This document shows positions 56,288 through 64,000 of a DNA stretch of 64,000 bases, in pieces. Numbering within the stretch: position 1 is the first letter of the stretch; the number at the start of each line of letters is the position of its first letter. This DNA is from Candidatus Thorarchaeota archaeon (lineage in GTDB: Archaea; Asgardarchaeota; Thorarchaeia; Thorarchaeales; Thorarchaeaceae), in NCBI GenBank assembly GCA_011365025.1, contig RDOF01000004.1:1-64000 (forward strand), written 5' to 3'. Both the position numbers and the translations under genes were made by a program. The notes below the pieces were generated by a model. The model ran no database searches. It was not told the origin of the DNA and worked only from the letters and a program-made list of their open reading frames with translations.

Positions 56288-59038
56288 ATGGAGAAATCTT
56301 TCATTAGTTACCTCGTTCTATGTTCCATGTTGGTGGTTCCCTTTACGCCAAGCATGGTATTCATGATTGACATATACTGGCAACAACCTACTGAGCTGAT
56401 CAATGCGGCAATAGACGATTCGGCCGTACTTCCATTTGGCGGATTCGTGCTGAATCAGGGGCAAGTTCCTGACAAGCAGGTTCAATTCTACGCGCATGGC
56501 CACAACCTGGCCTTTGGGGAGTCAAGCATTCTTCTTGGTACAGGCATAGAGGAGATAGGCGATATTAGAGTCTCCTTTCCGGGTTCAGAAAATTCGATTG
56601 CCAGAGGAGCCGGACAAACAGAGCATCGAGTCAACTACTTCCTAGGAAAGAACTGGATTACCAACATTCCTACATTCGAGGAAGTCTGGTATGATGACCT
56701 GTATCCCGGAATAGACCTACGATTCAAGATGACTCCAGCCGGTCTCAAGTACGACTTCTTGGTTAATCCGAGAGCCGATCCATCAGTCATCTGCGTTCAG
56801 TTCAATGGAGATGTTCGCCTTCAAGTTTCTCATGATGAAGTGAGCGCTGTAGCAACGATTGACAATGCTCTGGAAATAATCAATGACTCAGGGCTTGAAG
56901 CTTTCCAACAAAATGGAGAGTTAGTGCCAGCTAGCTTCGTTTCAATGGGTGAAACTGGCATAGCCTACGGATTTGACCTTGGTCCTTATGACACCTGTCA
57001 GCAGTTGATTATTGACCCTATCTGGATTGTTGCCGCAACATATCTTGGCGGCACCGATAACGATGGTTTCGAATCGATTAAGACGGACGCAGCTGGGTTC
57101 ACATATATCACAGGTGGCACCCAATCGTATGATTTTCCCACCTTCAACGCATTCAACGAAACATATAGTGGTTACGATGCCTATGTTGTGAAGTTGAATC
57201 AAACCGGAACTGGCTTTGTGTATAGCACCTTCTTCGGTGGTTCTTCTGCCGATGCTGCTACAGCAATCTGCGTGGATTCGGTTGGCTCTGTCTACATAAC
57301 AGGGGAGACATCTTCTGACGACTTCCCGCTAGTAAATTCGATTGAAGACTCCCGAAGTGGCTCTACCGATGCCTTCGTTACAAAATTCAGTGCTGCAGGA
57401 GATTCGTTGATTTATAGCTCCCTCTTTGGCGGCTCCCATTGGGACCGCTCTCGAGATATTACAGTGGATACAACAGGATGCGCAATCATTACAGGGGTAA
57501 CCTTCTCGGATAACTATCCCCTAGTGAATCCGATACAGTCCTCGTTACAGGCGCATTGGACCGGCATAGTTAGCAAGCTCAACTCTACTGGAAATGGATT
57601 CGTCTTCAGTACTCTTCTCGGAGGTGATGGTGGTGTTCCTGAAGAGAATGGGGCAACACTTACTGGGGTGGCGGTGGACTCTGATGACTACATTTACGTT
57701 GGTGGGTACACTCAATCTGAGAACCTTCCAGTGCTTTCTGCATTCCAATCTGCCTACGGCGGCGGAGAGAATGATGGCATGGCAGCCAAGATTAGCGCAA
57801 CTGGAGTCCTTCAGTATTGCACCTACTTGGGGGGATCCGGCAATGAATACCTCCGCGACTTGGAGGTCGATACGGAAGGCAGTTGTATCCTAGTCGGCGT
57901 GACCGGTTCCACTGATTATCCTACATTGAATCCCATTCAGGAGAATAGCGCAGGCGGCTACGGAGACGTCTTTGTGGCATCCCTCAACACCACTGGGACT
58001 GGACTTGTGTTTAGCACATATCTTGGTGGTTCCGACTATGATGAATGCGAAGGCATTGCTCTTGCCAGTGATGAAGAAATCGCGATTATTGGTAGAACCT
58101 ACTCTCATGACTTCCCATTGATGCATGCCTTCAAGACGGGCTTTCAGGCTGATTGGGCTGGATTTGCTTCACGATTGAATGCAACAGGAACTTCAATTGA
58201 GTATAGCACATTCTTACCCAGCGAGGGAACCCAATGGAGAAGCATCGCTATTGCACCTAATGGCGACTTTGTCGTTGGCTGCAGAACTTCACAGGATGAT
58301 TTGCCAATTAGAGATGCAATTCAAGAGGATTTCGCAGGAGATTGGGATGGGTATGTCTTAAGAATCACTTGCCAGATTGACAATGTGCCACCGTCAATCA
58401 TGACCTCCGGACCTGTAAACGGAACCATTACTCAATCCGGTGTGGATATTGGCGTGGTCGCTGATGATGATTTGAGTGGCGTTCGAGAGGGTGAGTTCAG
58501 CTGGGATGGCGCAGCAAATGTTTCTCTGGCGGAGGCGACAGTTTCCATTCCAGCAGGAGATGGCTGGCACAACTTGAGCGTCTTTGTGGAGGATTGGGCT
58601 GGGAACGAGAGAGAGCTACATCAGATGTTTTTAGTTGATGATACGAATCCCTCGATTTCCGGCCTGAGTGATTTGGGTGTTGATTGGAATGTCGGGGACG
58701 AAGCGCCAATTGTGCAACTTGTGTGGGGTGTTTCTGACATTCATCCGTCGAAATATGAGGTCTTCGTAGATGACGTCCTGGAAACCTCTTCTGGTTGGTC
58801 TGAACCGTCAGATACCATCGTCTTAACCAAGAGGCTTGGCACACTCGGTTATCATTACTTCGAGGTTAATGCCACTGACCAGGCCGGCAACTTTGAGACA
58901 TTCTTTACCAGAGTACTAGTGAGTCAAATAGGTTCCACACCACCGCCGGATGGAATCCCCTTTGAAATAGTGCTCTTCTTGGGATTGGGTGCAGTTCTGT
59001 TTGCTGTGGCAGTTGTAATAGTGCTCAAGAAGAGGTAG
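56288..59038 (+). CDS. Surface-anchored SBBP-repeat beta-propeller protein (DUF7948-like N-domain)
   Basis: A 916-residue exported protein. After a signal peptide (ISYLVLCSMLVVPFTPSMVF) an N-terminal domain (about 45-245) resembles DUF7948. Residues 247-694 hold repeated SBBP units of about 50 residues, with the pattern YSTFxGGSxxD...DSxGxxYITGxTxSxDFP. A fibronectin/Ig-like domain follows, and then one membrane helix near 890 (IVLFLGLGAVLFAVAVVIVL) with a short basic tail. It is likely a cell-surface binding or adhesion protein. ATG 56288 has a strong GGAGGTGG just upstream. Confidence 0.82.
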   Translation: MEKSFISYLVLCSMLVVPFTPSMVFMIDIYWQQPTELINAAIDDSAVLPFGGFVLNQGQVPDKQVQFYAHGHNLAFGESSILLGTGIEEIGDIRVSFPGSENSIARGAGQTEHRVNYFLGKNWITNIPTFEEVWYDDLYPGIDLRFKMTPAGLKYDFLVNPRADPSVICVQFNGDVRLQVSHDEVSAVATIDNALEIINDSGLEAFQQNGELVPASFVSMGETGIAYGFDLGPYDTCQQLIIDPIWIVAATYLGGTDNDGFESIKTDAAGFTYITGGTQSYDFPTFNAFNETYSGYDAYVVKLNQTGTGFVYSTFFGGSSADAATAICVDSVGSVYITGETSSDDFPLVNSIEDSRSGSTDAFVTKFSAAGDSLIYSSLFGGSHWDRSRDITVDTTGCAIITGVTFSDNYPLVNPIQSSLQAHWTGIVSKLNSTGNGFVFSTLLGGDGGVPEENGATLTGVAVDSDDYIYVGGYTQSENLPVLSAFQSAYGGGENDGMAAKISATGVLQYCTYLGGSGNEYLRDLEVDTEGSCILVGVTGSTDYPTLNPIQENSAGGYGDVFVASLNTTGTGLVFSTYLGGSDYDECEGIALASDEEIAIIGRTYSHDFPLMHAFKTGFQADWAGFASRLNATGTSIEYSTFLPSEGTQWRSIAIAPNGDFVVGCRTSQDDLPIRDAIQEDFAGDWDGYVLRITCQIDNVPPSIMTSGPVNGTITQSGVDIGVVADDDLSGVREGEFSWDGAANVSLAEATVSIPAGDGWHNLSVFVEDWAGNERELHQMFLVDDTNPSISGLSDLGVDWNVGDEAPIVQLVWGVSDIHPSKYEVFVDDVLETSSGWSEPSDTIVLTKRLGTLGYHYFEVNATDQAGNFETFFTRVLVSQIGSTPPPDGIPFEIVLFLGLGAVLFAVAVVIVLKKR

Positions 59039-59222
59039 AAACTAGCAAGATGGGAACACTGCAAGTTGCAGCTTTAGGGGAGGATGATGCAGGGGATTGC
59101 CATGTTTAACAATCAACGCCATCTTCATCATGGGATGGCATTAGGGCTGGGAATCCGCAAGATTAAACAGACTAGGTGTCCTGCAATCAGATGGGTGTCC
59201 GTGCCATCCGAGGGACCGTGTG

Positions 59223-60677
59223 ATGAAGCAGGCAAAAGGCCAATCAGACAATCCGCGATTTAGAATATTGTCGGCCATAACCACTCCTTATGAGGACTTG
59301 CTAGCTGGGGGGGATTCAGACGCGCAGTACTTCCTTGATCTCATCAAGCTTAAAATCGCACTGAGCACCAACTTGCTCTCTTTGGAGCAGGCTCATGAGA
59401 TTGGCGAGGCTCTTCACCAGGACAACGCTGCTGCTCTGGGTACCTTCATTCCAATCTATGAGCCTTGGACAAAGGAAATGATTGAGCATATTGTTGACAA
59501 TCTAAGGCATTTGAAAAAACATAGAGTCGTCACTGCTAAGCAGCTGAATGCAGCAGTTTATGATACTCTCGGACATGAACGCCCCCATCGAGTGCCCGTC
59601 GGAACTAAGGCCGAGGTCTTGAAGTATTTCGGTCAGTTCCCATTAGACTCCTTCACAGATGCAGCAAGGCGCTTGAAGCTGCATAGAAGCACGGTTTATG
59701 AAGCATATAAGAAACTACAGGCACGTCATTGGGTACGAACACTAGGACACAACAATGTGACTGCCTTCGGTCTTCGTCATTTTACCCTCCTGTTCACGCT
59801 GCAAGACACTAATGACTGGAAGCGAATTCAAGAGGGACTCCAAAGGTTTCCTTTTATCAGGGGGGTTCAACAAATCCCGAATAGCGACCTACATGTTGCC
59901 TCTTTCCTAATTCCCGGGTCGAAAGAGAATATCGCTGCTTTCAGAGCTGGTGTGAGAAAGGTTTCCTCTGAGTTCCTCGATTATTCAAGTCTTCATATGT
60001 ACGAGGGAAGCGGTCGCTTCTTCAATACCTCGCTGCTACGGGATGGGCACTGGGAGCTGCCTGAGTGCATTGTGGAGAAGCGCTTTAAGCCCCCCCGGTC
60101 ATATTCTCCAAGTGTGGCTGCGACGGAATGCCATGAGCAGATGAGAGAACTAACCTACGAGGACTTCGTACTTGAAGAGACACTATGCATGAATCTGAGG
60201 ATGCCTCCAAGTGAGGCGCAGTCTCACCTAAAGGCTCAAGGGATTAAGATGGACAAAAGGAGAGTATCTTTGCGTAGGAGATTCTTTCTGGACAAACGGA
60301 TACTCACACCCTTTCTTTGGTTCGGTCGAGTTGGTTTTCACTACAATGTTCCTGTGGAAGTTGTGTGTGATGCAGCTTCTATTGAACGCCTCTTGGATAT
60401 ATTCTCTGGATTTCCACTCGTGTACCTCTACTTCAGATCTGATCGAGGCGTCATTCTCTTTATTGAAACTCCACAGGATCATCTCAGTGAGTACCATAAG
60501 TTTCTAGGATCACTTTCCCGCTTGCAAGGCGTTAATTCGATTAGGTCTTGGCTCCAGCTCGCGTATGTTGGTGGTCGTCCCTATCGAGATATTGTGAGTG
60601 GACTCGAGTATGGTGATGATGGATTTCTTACTGCCTCCGATGATATTCGTTTGACTGATTACATTGAGATGCCCTGA
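59223..60677 (+). CDS. Helix-turn-helix regulator with duplicated Lrp-like architecture
   Basis: A 484-residue predicted DNA-binding protein. A winged helix-turn-helix near residues 125-170 (DSFTDAARRLKLHRSTVYEA) is followed by an alpha/beta region (HFTLLFTLQDTNDWKRIQEG) of RAM/ACT type. A second set, SEAQSHLKAQGIKMDKRRVS, then GFHYNVPVEVVCDAASIERL, repeats the pattern. The layout suits a ligand-responsive transcription factor. ATG 59223 is preferred over the GTG just before it; GAGGGA lies upstream. Targets are not evident. Confidence 0.68.
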   Translation: MKQAKGQSDNPRFRILSAITTPYEDLLAGGDSDAQYFLDLIKLKIALSTNLLSLEQAHEIGEALHQDNAAALGTFIPIYEPWTKEMIEHIVDNLRHLKKHRVVTAKQLNAAVYDTLGHERPHRVPVGTKAEVLKYFGQFPLDSFTDAARRLKLHRSTVYEAYKKLQARHWVRTLGHNNVTAFGLRHFTLLFTLQDTNDWKRIQEGLQRFPFIRGVQQIPNSDLHVASFLIPGSKENIAAFRAGVRKVSSEFLDYSSLHMYEGSGRFFNTSLLRDGHWELPECIVEKRFKPPRSYSPSVAATECHEQMRELTYEDFVLEETLCMNLRMPPSEAQSHLKAQGIKMDKRRVSLRRRFFLDKRILTPFLWFGRVGFHYNVPVEVVCDAASIERLLDIFSGFPLVYLYFRSDRGVILFIETPQDHLSEYHKFLGSLSRLQGVNSIRSWLQLAYVGGRPYRDIVSGLEYGDDGFLTASDDIRLTDYIEMP

Positions 60678-60981
60678 GATGCATTGCAGAACGTATACAG
60701 GATCTTGGTGGCCATATGTTAAGTAGGTCCGAGATGCTCTGCCGACAGCATGGATGAGCCCGTTCCTTGAAATTCCTTCTGGGTGCTCTAACACTAAGGT
60801 AGATGTCGTTTTATTCTCCTTATATTGTGTTATTGCTGCATCAATGCTAAAGCTAGTGTGCTGAGAGAGGGAAACCCTTCTCATGGCTTGACTGGGGCAA
60901 ATCCTCCAAATCTACAGAACTCAACTAAAAGACCCAGACTTGTAGAGAGACCCAGCTCTCTGGGTGTGAGAGGCTAGGAGA
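60678..60981. other. Intergenic region with a leader hairpin
   Basis: About 300 bases without a convincing gene. It has an A/T-rich TTATTCTCCTTATATTG stretch near 60812-60828 that may be promoter-like. A 6-bp hairpin ACCCAG-CTCT-CTGGGT lies near 60950-60965, just before the secreted-protein start, and may influence its expression. Confidence 0.35.
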
Positions 60982-61506
60982 GTGGAGAATATCAATAAAA
61001 GGAGATCATTGGTACTTCTACTAGCTGTCTTGGTACTTGCAATGCCAGTGGTGATTCAGCCCGTAAGTGCAGGCGCAGCAGGACCATACAAAATTGACTC
61101 AAACAAAGGGACCTGGAATAAGGTGACAAATGTCGCCAGGGAGGGAAACATCGGCTTTCCATACTACTATGTTTTGGAGATCGTGTTTTGGTACAATGTT
61201 CCCTTGGAGGCGTACGGATATCCCTTATACAACCACCTCATTCACATAGATTATGATGGCTGGTCGGGAGAATCGGTTTCAATATACTACAAGTGGGGTA
61301 GCAGCTCAACTGGAACTTGGACACTTGCAGCTCGATTTGATGTCGTATTTGGTGAGATTGATGTTATGCTAAGGGGGATGACCAGCACGACTTTGCAGGT
61401 GAAACTGGTGGATACCTACAGGGCAGTGCCAGACCTTGTCGAGAGCTTCTCAGTGTTCGGTAGCGAACCACAATTGAGATGGGCAGGCGACTTCGTCATT
61501 ATTTAG
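60982..61506 (+). CDS. Small secreted hypothetical protein, 174 residues
   Basis: Begins with a basic N-terminus and a hydrophobic signal peptide (RRSLVLLLAVLVLAMPVVIQ, cleavage after about VSA at residue 30). The mature part is rich in Tyr, Trp and beta-strand patterns (YYVLEIVFWYNVPLEAYGYP), suggesting a small beta-sandwich. No anchor is seen, so it may be released or held by partners. GTG 60982 follows AGGAGA very closely. No family recognised. Confidence 0.65.
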   Translation: MENINKRRSLVLLLAVLVLAMPVVIQPVSAGAAGPYKIDSNKGTWNKVTNVAREGNIGFPYYYVLEIVFWYNVPLEAYGYPLYNHLIHIDYDGWSGESVSIYYKWGSSSTGTWTLAARFDVVFGEIDVMLRGMTSTTLQVKLVDTYRAVPDLVESFSVFGSEPQLRWAGDFVII

Positions 61507-61537
61507 TATCACTTTGGTTTGAATGCCTGAAATATGA

Positions 61538-61556
61538 GAGCCATTTCATATGGCTC
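61538..61556 (+). terminator. Hairpin after the small secreted protein
   Basis: GAGCCAT and ATGGCTC form a perfect 7-bp stem with a 5-base loop, 32 bases after the stop. The T-content downstream is modest, so its role as a terminator is only likely. Confidence 0.4.
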
Positions 61557-61566
61557 CCATTCCATC

Positions 61567-61779
61567 TCAATATCCGGAAGGGCAATTAGCCCTTCTTAAT
61601 TTAGAAACTCTGCTAGGGATTTCGAATCTCGCCACAACGGATTCCAGCAGATTCAATTGATTCAAACCTGCATTGGGGTCCGAGGATATCTTATAGTTCG
61701 ATAAGGAGTTCTCTGCAACAACAACCGCGAATTCTATGCAGTTGTAGGTGATTCTACTCCCTAGTTCGCCAAATGCCAT
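61567..61779 (-). CDS. Doubtful small ORF, 70 residues
   Basis: An open frame starting MAFGELGSRITYNCIEFAVV with some helix-like pattern. It lies after a strong terminator, has no Shine-Dalgarno and matches no family known to me. It is kept as a low-confidence candidate. Confidence 0.25.
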   Translation of the reverse strand: MAFGELGSRITYNCIEFAVVVAENSLSNYKISSDPNAGLNQLNLLESVVARFEIPSRVSKLRRANCPSGY

Positions 61780-61803
61780 GATGGACAGATTATGAACTCG
61801 GTG

Positions 61804-61835
61804 AAAAAAAGGGACGGAATACAATGATTCCGTCC
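61804..61835 (-). terminator. Strong hairpin plus T-tract terminator after the protease gene
   Basis: On the minus strand a perfect 9-bp stem (GGACGGAAT / ATTCCGTCC, 61812-61835, 6-base loop) is followed by CCTTTTTTT. It begins 15 bases after the stop of the large protease gene. This is the clearest terminator in the window. Confidence 0.75.
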
Positions 61836-61850
61836 AAGCACTATGCTACT

Positions 61851-64000
61851 TTACAGAAGCCACCAATCCGCTCCGAGGCCCCATGTAGCTCCATCGATGT
61901 TCATCCATGTTTGGAACCAGTGGTAGTTGCAGTAATTGCAGGATGTTAATGGATAGTTGTCCGGGGCGGACCCTCCCATAACGCAACCTGTTGTTTCACA
62001 TACATCAGCATCCCCAACTTGATGGGCCCTGTGACCAAATTCATGCATTGTAGCCTTCATCCACCAATCAACCACAGCTGGGTTGAGATAAGGTGGCCAA
62101 TAAGCTTCTACATCACACCCCGTCCAGAATTTCCATCCGTTTGGACTCCACCATGACTCCTGGTTTGCTCCATCCGAATCCCAACAGAGGCCTCCTCCTG
62201 GGACATTGCTGATTGGAATGTACAACTGATAGAACCACGTGCGGTCGTTTCGATGCTGGAAATATCCACCATTGTGGATTTGTCCAATATACACCAAGTC
62301 TGCAGAGCTGTCAAGAGGTCCTCCATAGGGTACCGCCTCATCTATTACAAAATCGATTCTCCCGTGCGTATGCTGTCGGTAATAGCTTTCAAGGAAGGAC
62401 TCAAGCCGTGGAAGGTCGGGGGGTTCATACCCATCTATCCAATCAACCTCAATACTCATCCACATGTGATGAAAGTGCATTGTTGACAGAGTCGAACCTG
62501 CTGCGGCTCCCAGACGAACTTTGTGAAGCGTATCACGAACATAGTCCTGACCCAAATCCAGGTCAATATAACTACCTTCTGATTTCGATTGTTTCAATGA
62601 ATCGTCAACATAGACATTCATCATGCCGCTGCCGCTCCAGCCAAGGTCAAGTTTGGCATCTTCGCCCATTGGCACGTAGTAAGTCAGATATCCGCTATCC
62701 GGTATTATCTGCTCAAGGTCGTAATAGTAGTTATCATACGGCCGACAGACCCAGATAGCCCTGAACGCCACAAGGTCGACTGGGGACCATCCAGCTCCAT
62801 GAACATCAACTTCCACGACTATTGGGTCGTCTCCGCCATAGATGTAGAAGTCCCAAATCTGAATGTAATTGTACATTTGCATGAGGTAGTCGTAGTTCGG
62901 TTCCCAATTTGCCTGATGCTGGCCGGGTTCAATGTCATCAGACATTCCTGGGTATTTCACTACCACATTGATGTCAGGAGGTGCATCTGTATCCTCAAGC
63001 CGTAATGGTCGGATGTCCATTATCATGCGAGCATTTCCCGTCCAATATTCGGGATGAAACTTGAATTTGAGTTTGCCATCTCCGGATTGTGGGAATAGCT
63101 GTATCTCATTAGATGGACCCGGTTCTGTTATTGGTACATCATTTGGTCCTGATCTATATCCCCTGGCTCGATTCCAGTCTATGTCCTGAGATTCAAATTC
63201 AGGAGTCACTCTTATGTCGTACACTCGAAGGTCGGGCTTGTCATTTATTCCTTCTCTGATTGGCTGAATTGCCACATATGCAACCCGTCGCTGGAGGTCA
63301 ACCCTTTGGCTGTCTGCCAAAATCTGGGTCCCGTCCAAATGAACCATGAGTCCAGAAGCCGGCTCGTACCAGATAGTAATCTCGCCGGTCCAAGCATCCA
63401 TGATACCAACTTTCAGCGGAATTGCAGTAATGTCTAAGTTGCGGTCATAATGCAATGCGTCAACAAACAGCTGGCTGTTGTAATCGTACAGGTCCATCAT
63501 TCGTATGTCAACGATTGGCTTCTTGTGGTCATCATAGAGGAGCAAGTGCAGTTCACCTGTAGCTCCAGGAACTGTTAGTTCTCTGCCAATCTTGACCTTG
63601 AAACAATCAAGTTCGGTAAGCATGAAAGATGCGTCAAGAGGAATCCTGAATGAGGTGCCTGCTTTTCCGCTGGGAGCTGGGCTACCCGACCCATAATAGA
63701 GATAGTCATCCCCTCCAGCGGTCCCAACAATTAGATTACCATGCCATGGCTGCAATACTGGAAATCGCCAATCCCACACATAGTCGGTGAATTTGTTGAA
63801 ATACGAATTCCATTCCGTGTAAGATGAGCAATCGTCGTGAAAGCCCAAGTACACATCATCGCCCCAAGAGCCATGACTCGGTTCATTAGGCACCCATTTC
63901 CTGACATATACGGTATCAAAGAATGTGTCCACATAAGTATTGTATAAGCTGTTTAAGGAGTATGGTCTGCTTTGTATGGCTGAATACAGACGCACACGGA
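61851..64000 (-). CDS. Large protein with C-terminal archaemetzincin-like zinc protease motif, 5' end outside window
   Basis: At least 716 residues; the frame is open to the window edge, so the N-terminus is missing. Much of the visible part is beta-rich and looks like lectin/LamG-type folds (e.g. SFRIPLDASFMLTELDCFKV, GEITIWYEPASGLMVHLDGT). Near the C-terminus (62031-62045) is HEFGH, in MHEFGHRAHQVGD, followed by CETTGCVM and CNYC. The order HExxH...C-X4-C-V-M...C-X2-C is that of archaemetzincins. The third zinc ligand would be the Asp after HQVG or a near residue. Export is inferred from the fold content. A strong terminator follows. Confidence 0.72.
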   Translation of the reverse strand, partial: RVRLYSAIQSRPYSLNSLYNTYVDTFFDTVYVRKWVPNEPSHGSWGDDVYLGFHDDCSSYTEWNSYFNKFTDYVWDWRFPVLQPWHGNLIVGTAGGDDYLYYGSGSPAPSGKAGTSFRIPLDASFMLTELDCFKVKIGRELTVPGATGELHLLLYDDHKKPIVDIRMMDLYDYNSQLFVDALHYDRNLDITAIPLKVGIMDAWTGEITIWYEPASGLMVHLDGTQILADSQRVDLQRRVAYVAIQPIREGINDKPDLRVYDIRVTPEFESQDIDWNRARGYRSGPNDVPITEPGPSNEIQLFPQSGDGKLKFKFHPEYWTGNARMIMDIRPLRLEDTDAPPDINVVVKYPGMSDDIEPGQHQANWEPNYDYLMQMYNYIQIWDFYIYGGDDPIVVEVDVHGAGWSPVDLVAFRAIWVCRPYDNYYYDLEQIIPDSGYLTYYVPMGEDAKLDLGWSGSGMMNVYVDDSLKQSKSEGSYIDLDLGQDYVRDTLHKVRLGAAAGSTLSTMHFHHMWMSIEVDWIDGYEPPDLPRLESFLESYYRQHTHGRIDFVIDEAVPYGGPLDSSADLVYIGQIHNGGYFQHRNDRTWFYQLYIPISNVPGGGLCWDSDGANQESWWSPNGWKFWTGCDVEAYWPPYLNPAVVDWWMKATMHEFGHRAHQVGDADVCETTGCVMGGSAPDNYPLTSCNYCNYHWFQTWMNIDGATWGLGADWWLL

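Noticed and set aside
60510..60884. 124-residue minus-strand frame after the regulator gene
   Set aside because: Half of it is antisense to the helix-turn-helix regulator and it lacks a start signal.

Overview
The window comes from an archaeon, most likely an Asgard archaeon of the Thorarchaeota type (inference). Archaeal markers seen directly are a group II chaperonin with a GGM tail, ribosomal protein S17e, an archaeal ATP-dependent DNA ligase, the HMG-CoA synthase/thiolase/DUF35 trio, MptA, and a GTP-dependent dephospho-CoA kinase domain. The Asgard assignment rests on a giant surface protein whose cytoplasmic tail looks longin/roadblock-like, several small leucine-rich-repeat proteins, and many long secreted proteins with one C-terminal membrane anchor. 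Most genes have a clear Shine-Dalgarno sequence, and GTG and TTG starts are common.

Layout. 1-9 kb: tail of a von Willebrand A protein, an NfnA/NfnB-like (sulfide dehydrogenase-like) flavoprotein pair, NAD(P)HX repair, a fused CoaD/dephospho-CoA kinase, a phosphoesterase, and the mevalonate entry operon on the minus strand. 9-15 kb: a ubiquitin-like MoaD/ThiS protein facing a stand-alone asparagine-synthase domain, three poorly known genes, thioredoxin reductase and a P-loop ATPase. 15.8-24.8 kb: the thermosome with two direct repeats in its promoter, then a plus-strand block of KorAB, fumarase and the flavin and iron-sulfur subunits of succinate dehydrogenase/fumarate reductase. 24.8-33 kb: small genes, an orphan DNA methyltransferase, a flippase fused to an extracytoplasmic domain, S17e, DNA ligase and two pterin genes (a QueD-like PTPS and MptA). 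33-43 kb: the giant sensor-like protein, a region with small ORFs and a strong hairpin, a TPR protein, MetRS and an LRR protein. 43-52 kb: an MttB-family methyltransferase, a DUF6935 protein, a surface-anchored M24 peptidase, a CooC-like ATPase, small zinc-binding proteins and a FucI-like protein. 52-64 kb: a coiled-coil zinc-ribbon protein, an LRR gene beside decayed LRR copies, an SBBP beta-propeller surface protein, a helix-turn-helix regulator, a small secreted protein, and a large protein (5' end outside the window) carrying an archaemetzincin-like zinc protease motif.

The metabolic genes fit an anaerobe: ferredoxin-linked 2-oxoacid metabolism, NfnAB-type electron transfer between NAD(P)H and ferredoxin, fumarate/succinate conversion, and hints of corrinoid methyl transfer and CO dehydrogenase maturation (MttB family, CooC). 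The rest is cell-surface and signalling machinery, much of it undescribed. No tRNA, rRNA, CRISPR array or insertion sequence was recognised.
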